Positions 55,701-64,000 of a stretch of DNA of 64,000 bases are shown here, one piece after another. The notes under the pieces were generated by a model. It made no database searches. It saw nothing but the letters and a program-made list of their open reading frames with translations, and was not told where the DNA came from. Positions within the stretch are counted from its first letter, which is position 1, and each line of letters opens with the position of its first letter. The position numbers and the translations under genes were made by a program. Source of the DNA: Pseudeuparius sepicola (taxonomy: Eukaryota > Arthropoda > Insecta > Coleoptera > Anthribidae); contig OY987304.1 of NCBI GenBank assembly GCA_963920635.1, forward strand, positions 30,814,365 through 30,878,364. The letters run 5' to 3'.

Positions 55701-58700
55701 GAAATGGCGGACGGTCGAAACCGTCCGGAATACATTGCACATACATTCTGTCTTTGTTTAAATCTCTCTGTGATATATGGTCCAGTTGCAGATAGGCCGT
55801 ATATAAATGGACTAGTCCTTTTGAAAACCGACTATATAGACTGTTTGTTGAAGGACAAGCTTCTTATACATAATATGGACTAATATCTTCAGTCCGTTTA
55901 CATATGGACTAAGTCCTTTTGTATACGGCCTGTTTTACATATATCCACGGTTTGTAACATATCTCTGTGTCAGACGGTAGAAAACGATCTTTAGCGGCGT
56001 TGCTCGATCGAGTCACGATCTATGAGAGTAGTGCCCAAAGTCTACTTTTAAAAAAGTGTAAAATTTTAGTTTTATGAAGAAGAAAGCAAAAATTTCTTAA
56101 TATCAAGATCAAGAAGTAAAATTATACCAATACAGATTTTAAAGTAGATAAATCATTTGCAGAGTGAAAATAAAATGGGACACGGAAAACATAACCAGAA
56201 AATTAAAAACTGGGGTGTAGGATTTAGCTTGTTTTGATAGGTAAGTATGTATAAGCATAAGCCGTTATTTGCTATATTTGGATTTAGCATTATTTTCTAT
56301 AAAGTATTGTAGGCACATGCCTAAGCCTAGAGGCTTTTCGTAAATCCTCTTATTTTTATATCGGGGTTGAAAGAAGACACAAAATGAAACCTTTGAAAAT
56401 GACATTGATAAGATTGATAAGTCTGTGAATGTTGCAGCTATTTGACCGCATTGGCATTCCAACGAATAATACGTATTAGAAGCAACAGTAGATAATAATA
56501 ATAATTTGGAAGGTTACGAAGTATGAAGAAATTGGACAAGAAATTGACTAATTTCTCCATGAGCAGCTTTTCTCTTTTAGAGGCCCTCTCACATAATAAA
56601 TAATAATTATTAGATATATAAATAATGTAGGTAATGTTCTTAATATCCTGGCAATGTAGTCAACTAAAAATGTAAAATACGCATGCGTAAACAAAGTAAC
56701 AATGTCACTGTTTTTTAATATACCTACATTTTTTTGTCCTGATTTAAGAAATTATTACTCCAAAGAATAAAAATACGTAAAATGGAATTTCATAGTTAAG
56801 AATTTAATTTATAATATATATAGAAATATTTTATAGGCAAGGAATTTGTTGCTAAGATAACAAAATCCAAACGAATTTAATAATTCTATTAGGCATACTT
56901 ACCTACCTGGTAAATTTGACGAAAGTCCATAAAGTTAAATTACCTATTTTTAACTTAACAATTACTTAAAGTTCATTCCCCATTTTCCAATTTTTTGTCT
57001 CATATAGAGGCAAATTGCTTTGGTCAAAATAAATTTCTGATTAATATCAATAGGTACTCCAACACTCAGGTGGTGATGCGGAAGCACCTAATAGTGGAAA
57101 TTCCTATCATTGAATTATTTCTGAAAACTTTTGCCAGTTCATGAATAGTTTGAGTCGCGGACGAGTTATTTGTGACTGAGAAAAAAATTACAGTTATTAG
57201 GTAATAATTCAACCACATAAGAGCCACTCGCCAGCAGTGCCAGCAGAGTCGGTAGAAAATTGTACACCTAATAATTATTACATTGTAAAAACAGAAAATA
57301 AATCACTTTACAAATCTGTCAAATTTTGTTAGGTTTATTTAACGGAAATTTCTCCCGCTGCCATCTGTTTAATAAAAAATCGCCTCTACCTATTTCCTGA
57401 CTAACAGGAAATAGTGATGTGAAAATTCACCAGAATTGATCAAGTAAAATTTTTCCTCTTCAGGAATGATAAGATGGTTTATTTCTCCCTTTGGATGTAG
57501 CGAAGAAACAAATATCAGATTCATACAAAAAAAGGTTAATGAGGATGGCAAATAATTTTGCAGTTGCTAAATTTTCTCAGAAAGATCTACTTTTCGTCCC
57601 TATTTTTCCTTGTGATGGCAGAATATAGGTAGTAACCAGAACAAACTTCGATAAATTACAAAACTGCAGAAGACAATGAAGCGGAATAAAACCACAAATG
57701 CTTGAATGCTAACTAGTTTATATCAGCTCGTTTATTGCAGAGGATGTTAATTTCAATTTGAGCCGATTAAGTGAGTTCCTTGACCGGGTGTTTTTCTGAT
57801 AAAAGCACGTCGAGTTATTAAGTGGTTTCAATTTAGAAGATTTGCATGTAAGTATGCCACTTGACAAATTAGAAGACATTGTTGGGATCATAGCATACAT
57901 AGCATACATACATTATACATGATGTTGCAAAATTATGCAGTGCATAACATATTAATATTATTATCTCCTTAAATAAGTAGGTATAGTATAGCTTTCGGTA
58001 GCGCTTGGTTGATATGACACACAACTTTTGACTTTAGACGCTATCTTGGATTCCTAAATATTGAAATCTACATGAAATTCTCTTTCCAATGATGTGACAC
58101 AATAGTGATTTTTATTAGTTGTAACACTTAAAAGCGTTGTTTTTACCTAACACTAAGTAGGCCATGACAAGTCTGGCAAAGCAAATGCAACAAACTGTCA
58201 GTTTGCGTTTTGAGTTTTCAGGAATGAACAAACTTTTATCAAGAAGAAAATTTTCTGATAAATTAAAATTCAAAAAAGGCCCATATGGTGTGTACTTTCT
58301 TCCGGACACTTTATATATGAATCTACCAAATGACGTTTAGTCACTTACAGTGGAAAAAAGTGAAATAAAATAAAAGTTGTAGTAAGGTTCAGTACCCCAT
58401 ATGAAATACTCACCGAAATAATAAGTTCAACAAATAAAAAGGAAGTTGAGTGCAATCCATCTTTCAGGCACGTCTGAAATAGCTCGACTTTTTTAGCATC
58501 TGTTATGTGTAAAAGGCCTGAAAATGCTGTCTACTTAATGCTCCTACCAGACACTTAAGGCCGGACGACGATAAAAAATGCAAGCTAAAATGTAACATTC
58601 CAACCAATATCCAGTACGAAATTAATTAAAATAGTTGTCGCTAGGTTGAACTATGAGTTCAAATTACAATAATATTGTATCGTTTTTGTTTAAAACTTCT

Positions 58701-59812
58701 CTAAATCCATGACAACTTATTTAGTACTTATATTGTAAATTTTTTAAAATGAATTGGAAATAGTTGAAGGGTAAACCACAAAATGAGCTCGTTATGCATT
58801 TCTAAATGTTTTATAGAAATTTTTAGCTAACGATTTCCCCTGGTTTTATAATAAAACAACTGACATGAAATAAGCATAGGCATGGCAGGACGTACTCACT
58901 TACATTATTAATAAAGCAAGAGCCACCCACCCGGTGTCTCAGCCATTGGTTTATAGGCACTACTCATTGGGCATTCTCTGCATATTTTCCTGCACCGCTC
59001 GTGACAGGAAATTAGGTACATTAACCTTATTTTAAGGGCTGCATAATATGAGTGAAGGAATAAATTTATCAAAAATAATTTAAAATGTACTATATTTCTA
59101 CAACTACGAATAAATATATTAATACGTCAATTATTATTAGGTATTTTATAGACAAATAATTTAACTCCAGTCTCCAGTTCAACTTTCTTGAATTCGTAGG
59201 GATCTCGATAGGGATTGACTTTGGGAGGGTAAATTCTGAATAGGTTAGGCTATGACGTTAGACAAGGCATTGACCTTATTTATGTTTGCCCCAAGTAGTA
59301 CATAAAATAATTATATGATACAAGACAAAAATTTACAAGAGTAGGTAGACGCTTCTACTTCAAACTAAAGGGCGTTAAGTTGAATTCTAATTTAATTAAT
59401 AGGTTAGCTCATTCGCCTTTTAAGACATTTAGTTGATATTTGGCACGGGTTTATTCTTATAAATTTTTGACTTTTGAATTTTCATTCCGACTTAGTTGTA
59501 GATATTGCAACTAATTTGACTATTTATTGGAATTTATTATTGGAATTGGAATTATATTAATTTTAAGTGTGACCCTTCGTGTTTCTTGAAACACTGAACT
59601 CAAATTTGATGTGAGTAGTCGATAAACAGAATCCTGTAATTTGTCTAATTTAGGACGCTAATTATCGCGTACACACAGAAATCCTATTTGCACTAGAAGA
59701 ATATACCTAAATAAATTTTCTATCTAAACGATGTATACACCGCTTCCATTCGTTAGAAATAAGAATTTATATTGTAATTCACTAACAAGTAGCTATATCT
59801 ATTTAATTAGTG
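55701..59812. other. No gene seen; long AT-rich stretch
   Basis: Several open frames of 60-65 codons on the minus strand show no domain. Repeated GGACTAGTCC/TATACGGAC words occur at about 55800-55940, and a short CATACATAG tandem at about 57888-57915. No paired termini were found. Confidence 0.35.
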
Positions 59813-60994
59813 TACAGGGTGTCCCAAACTCGACGCCCCAGGGTTATTAGGTAACGGCAAACAAAAACAGCCAGTAAAAATTTGACTTGTGGCTTTCTTG
59901 TAGGACCACTCAAGCTTGCTTTTGGGCCAAAAAGATAGGTAGTTATTAGGAATTTGGGAAATATAGGTTATGACGTCATCAAAAATATATTTTTCCCAGG
60001 ACCATACCTGTTTCTCTTTATATTTGGAAAGATCACATTTTTCTGATAAACTTTCGCAAATATTTTTTTGATGTCTTGTTTCATTAAAAAGTTATATAGG
60101 TATGCGTATTTTTTGTAAAAATATGAAAAAGCTGCCATGGTATTTTTTTTAATGAACATCGAGTTAGCCCTGACTTACGAAGGTATATTTTTGACATAAA
60201 CAATTGACAGATGCTGGGACAGATGTATTATGGAAAAAGTATTAAAATTTTATTATTAGTTGTAAAAATATAACTGTATGAACGCCTTTTAAAGAAAAAC
60301 TGTTATTATTATGTATTACATTTAAAAACCTAATTGTCCATGAGCTGGCTGCATGATTTCAACTCTCATAACATTATAGAATAAAATGTTATTTAAAATG
60401 TAGATAGTACATTTCCTTACTTGAAGGGAGTAGGTTGCCTCAGATAATATGGGCCCCATCATTGTTATTTAAAGAAGCTGTGGTTAATTTCCATGAGCTG
60501 GCTGCATGATTTCAACTCTCATAACATATTTACTACTTTTTCGCATAAGTCTTTTGATAAATTCGAAAACTGCCGTTCTAAAAATCGAAGGAGGTGGTAA
60601 ATTTCTTAATTGGGTCAATTATTGTTTCTGTCAAAAATATACCTTCATAAGTCATGGCTAACTCGATTTTCATTAAAAAAATACCATGACATCTTTTTCA
60701 TATTTTTACAAAATACGCATATAACTTATTAATGAAACAAGATATCAAAAAAATATATCTACGAAAGTTTATCAGAGAAACATGCTCTTTCCAAATGTAA
60801 AGAGAAACAGGTATGGTCCTGGGAAAAATATATTTGATGACGTCAGAACCTATATTTTCCAAATTCTAAAAACTATCTTTTTGGCCCAAAGGCAAGCTTG
60901 AGTGGGCCTACAAGAAACTCACAAGTCAAATTTTTACTGGCTGTTTTTGTTTGCCTATAATAACCCTGGGGCGTCGAGTTTGGGACACCCTGTA
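59813..60994. mobile_element. Long-TIR mariner-like MITE, 1178 bp
   Basis: The element at 59815-60992 begins CAGGGTGTCCCAAACTCGAC, ends with the inverse and is flanked by TA. Arms 59815-60195 and 60630-60992 are about 370 bp each and well matched. The loop holds two direct copies of a 38-bp segment (CCATGAGCTGGCTGCATGAT..., about 60337 and 60490). No transposase; the 63-codon minus-strand frame belongs to the arm. Confidence 0.9.
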
Positions 60995-61156
60995 CATAGG
61001 TACGTAGTTTACTTGCACGGATGCATATAATTACCTATTATACCTATATATTTAGTTTTAGTTTAAACATAAATATCTGGGTAAATAGGTGTCGACTTAT
61101 GTTTTCTTGAGCTAGCATGCAGTTGTGAATAAACTTAAATGATTTTTATTAATATA

Positions 61157-62104
61157 TACCCTGTGTCTCCGGATTGCTTGCTTGCTTGTCTCTTGTAAAT
61201 GGCTTTTGCCTTTTAGGTTTTTTAGCAGAAAAAAATCAAAGCAGGCCTAGGCTTTTGAAATTTTTCACACCTACCCGGTTTTTAATCATGAACAAAAGGG
61301 CACTTTTCTAAAAAGTAGAAAATAAGTCAAAATCAAAATAGGCCAAACCACAGTTTATAGAATATGTATTCTATATTCTATATACTGTGCCTAGACCTTC
61401 GAAGTTTTGCAAACCTTCTCAGTTTTTCATTCTGAACAAGTATAACATTTTTTCGTAAAACCTAAAAAGGGCACTTTACTGGTGTGAAAAATTATTTTTC
61501 TTGAAATCGGCAGTGCGAAGTGTCCGAAAATAGTCATTAAAAGCTCAGAAATCGGCACTGAAGTAGCCCATTATTGTAAGATTTTTTCAATAAGTAGGCC
61601 TTGGCGAGATGTAAACATCAAACGTCAGACGCGGAGCCATCGCCCATCGCCAGTTTTTCTGTTCGAAGGTGTCGTGTCTTATCGTACTTGACCTAGGTAG
61701 AGCGATCGTCAAAGTCAAGCAACGCCGCGCGCAGTTGGTTCATGGACGGGTGATCCCGTATGATTATTTTCTTGCAAAATAAAACTTTTTTCCGATTTCA
61801 AAAAAAATATATAATATGTACCTCGGCACTAGTCCTTTTTATGACTCATGTGGTTTATTTGCCTCGGCCAGAGGTCTCGGCAACTAAATTCCACATGAGT
61901 CATAAAAAGTTGAACTTCAGTGCCTTGGTACATAAATAACTTTTTTTTTCAAAATCTCCAAGGTATAGATGATTTTTTGTAAGGAAAATTATGTGGCAAA
62001 TTAGCTTCTAACCAAGTAAGGCTAAACCTCAAAAGATGAAATATCAACTCGAATTTTTTTTGTCATTTACAAGAGTCGTCCAAATAATCCGGAGACACAC
62101 TGTA
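61157..62104. mobile_element. Mariner-like MITE, CCTGTGTCTCCGGATT end, 944 bp
   Basis: The left end TA-CCCTGTGTCTCCGGATTG (61159) and right end AATCCGGAGACACACTG-TA (62102) are inverted, as are the nearby TCTTGTAAATG and CATTTACAAGA. The interior is otherwise asymmetric. It carries a 120-bp palindrome (61815-61937). A TA duplication is likely. Confidence 0.75.
61815..61937. repeat. 120-bp palindrome with a nested small hairpin
   Basis: The stem CTTTTTATGACTCATGTGG pairs with CCACATGAGTCATAAAAAG. An inner hairpin (TGCCTCGG...CTCGGCA) sits between TTTA and TAAA. Outer bases GTACCTCGGCACT and AGTGCCTTGGTAC also pair. The architecture matches 25319-25418. Confidence 0.75.
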
Positions 62105-63549
62105 GAGTAATAAAGGTAGTGCCCCATTTTCAAAGGTGGCTAATCCGGAATTATTGGCAAATCATATACACCCTTACATTACTATAATGAGTAAAGGATA
62201 TCTATTCCATATAGAATATTTGTATTATTTACTCAATGATAATACTTATATTATAATCTTACCTCCTCACACACACTCCTGCACGACCCCGTAGCATGGG
62301 AGCAACACGTAAAATCTGCAAAGACCAAACAATTTATGACAAAATGCACGAGGTAGGGTATGGCCAGCAGTAAAATGTCAAACTGTACTTTATCTCTAGT
62401 TCACCCAAAGAGTTTTTCAGATATATAATAATTGGTAACGAGAAATAGATACAGGAGTGTCTAGTGCTCTCGCATCTCGTATATTACGAGAGATAGAGGC
62501 TAATATAAATTGATTGGCAGCTCGTTAAGTGTGTAAACAAATAGGCGCGTACATATAGGCTGAGACCAGGGGCGTACATACGTTACATTTTTATGTTCTG
62601 ATGGAAAAAAAATCAAAGCCATAATAATGAGGATTTTTTGCAAATATATGAACAAGTTAATGAGGTGTAGTTGCGTAATTCTTATGATACGAGACACTTT
62701 TACCGTGGGTCTGAATAGATCTGAATAACTCATGTCAGTTTCATTAGGCATGTTGCATTCAATTTATTTGCAAATGATCTAGTTAATACACATTATGTTT
62801 ATGATTGTTGTCCGCTTGTCCATTAAAGTCATGCAATTTCTAAGAAAAATATTTTACTGTATACTATAAAATATATTATGTATGCCATTGAATTTGTGTC
62901 AAATAGGTAGGATATTTAAAAACTTACGACTGTCTTTTACCAGTCGTTTTTTAGATAGAAAAACAATTAAAATATGTAGGTATTAACTATTAAGTAGTTT
63001 ATCAATGTTCTAGTTTAGCAACCAAGTAAGTATCTATATCGCTATAAAAATATAATAAAACTTCTACCACTGCTACGAATAGCAATTATTGCTTCCTCGC
63101 ATATTTGTTAAATGATAATTATTATCATTGATAACTAACTAATGTCTGAACCAAGGCTAAAAAAACGTTCTATCCCAATAACTAAATAATAATAATAACA
63201 TAATAACAGTAGTAACAGAACTGCCGAAGTATAAAATACGACCAAACCACAGAAAAACGGACCAAACATATTAAAACATATTAATAGGTATTTCTGAATC
63301 AAGGGCATTAAACGTATTATAACGCCCGAGATTCTGAAAAAAATTTATTCATTGCCGAGATATACGGCAAGCATGCAGCATACATCTATTTGCGTAATAA
63401 ATAACTAAATAAAGTCAAACAATTTGTCTGTCAAAAATTAAATCAAGTAGAATGGAATTGACAAAGTTAGTTTTCATGTTCGCCACAATATATTTTTGAT
63501 GTTTATTTATTAGTTGTAAAGATTACGTCAATATGAAAATGTAGGTAGA
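62105..63549. other. No gene seen
   Basis: AT-rich DNA. The 83-codon minus-strand frame at 62500-62751 has no domain. No element termini are recognised. Confidence 0.35.
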
Positions 63550-64000
63550 TACAGGGTGATCCAGTCATGATATAAAAAATGAAAACACAGGTGGAAGGAA
63601 ACAGTGTAATAAAAAATTAAAAAAATCTAAAAATATAAAAAAAAATCAGAAATGTATTAAATCCTTTTGTTCATGGCACTCACTTGATCAGCTGTTAATG
63701 TCGCGGGTCGAGGCTGCCGACCCCGGGGCGCGGAGTTGCCAATTGCACAACATATCCGAAATGTTTAATTTTTTTATATCTGCACAGAAATCTCAAAAAA
63801 AATTGAAATATTCGATAATTTTCTAGGGTTTTTCTGATATAAAACTACAGCATGGTCAAAGTTAATTTTGATTTTTTGATTTTCCAATGTCAATCCAATA
63901 ACAGTATGCATACCCGCACAAAACACTGTTCAGGTTAAAATATCTGTTTGAAAATGTCACCATTAAAATCTAATTATGTATTTATGTTTGTGAGTGATCC
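63550..64000. mobile_element. Left end of a mariner-like element running off the window
   Basis: TA-CAGGGTGATCCAGTCATGA at 63550 has the same type of terminus as the other MITEs. No inverse partner occurs before the window ends, so the element is partial or continues beyond. Confidence 0.4.

Overview
The window looks like a piece of a large arthropod nuclear genome, most likely an insect. It is strongly AT-rich, full of short inverted-repeat DNA transposons, and has no operon-like or dense coding structure. The order of insect cannot be fixed from sequence alone. I find no host protein-coding exon I would defend; every coding stretch I recognise belongs to a transposable element. The window is therefore intergenic or deep-intronic DNA built from layers of mobile elements.

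Layout. 1-12.5 kb: non-autonomous DNA elements only. These include two 1.8-kb elements with CCCAA termini (411-2217 and 6658-8450), a 298-bp element with a 9-bp target duplication (3267-3564), an 828-bp fold-back with an 8-bp duplication (3606-4433) and a PIF/Harbinger-like MITE (10136-10583). 12.5-20 kb: the best-preserved block. It holds a palindromic MITE (12516-13232), a full-length long-TIR Tc1/mariner element with an intact transposase (13298-15236), and a near-complete non-LTR retrotransposon (about 15302-20056) with gag-like, endonuclease and reverse transcriptase regions, whose ORF2 is broken by two adjacent stops. 20-40 kb: fold-back MITEs, several with TA target sites and CAGNGTG-type ends, a decayed transposon-derived gene (22253-22863), and an AT-rich hAT-like element (24561-26119) nested in a MITE.

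40.1-46.2 kb is a three-level nest. A mariner-like fold-back (40134-46198) contains a pogo-type element (41573-45758) with a frameshifted, spliced transposase on the minus strand. That element in turn contains a 1.2-kb insertion with a decayed THAP domain (44194-45394). 47.3-53.6 kb holds two inverted copies of one 660-bp element with perfect 8-bp duplications (47689-48350 and 52853-53512), each interrupting another repeat, and between them a 3.4-kb fold-back. 54-64 kb has further MITEs, including long hairpins at 59815-60992 and 61159-62102, separated by AT-rich DNA with no recognisable content.

How the parts relate: the mariner transposase, the pogo transposase and the LINE ORFs are possible sources of mobility. 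The many short elements are parasites of such machinery, or palindromes that would give double-stranded RNA if transcribed. Coordinates of element ends come from reading terminal inverted repeats and target duplications by eye. Names of superfamilies are inferences from target duplication length, terminal sequence and any coding remnant.
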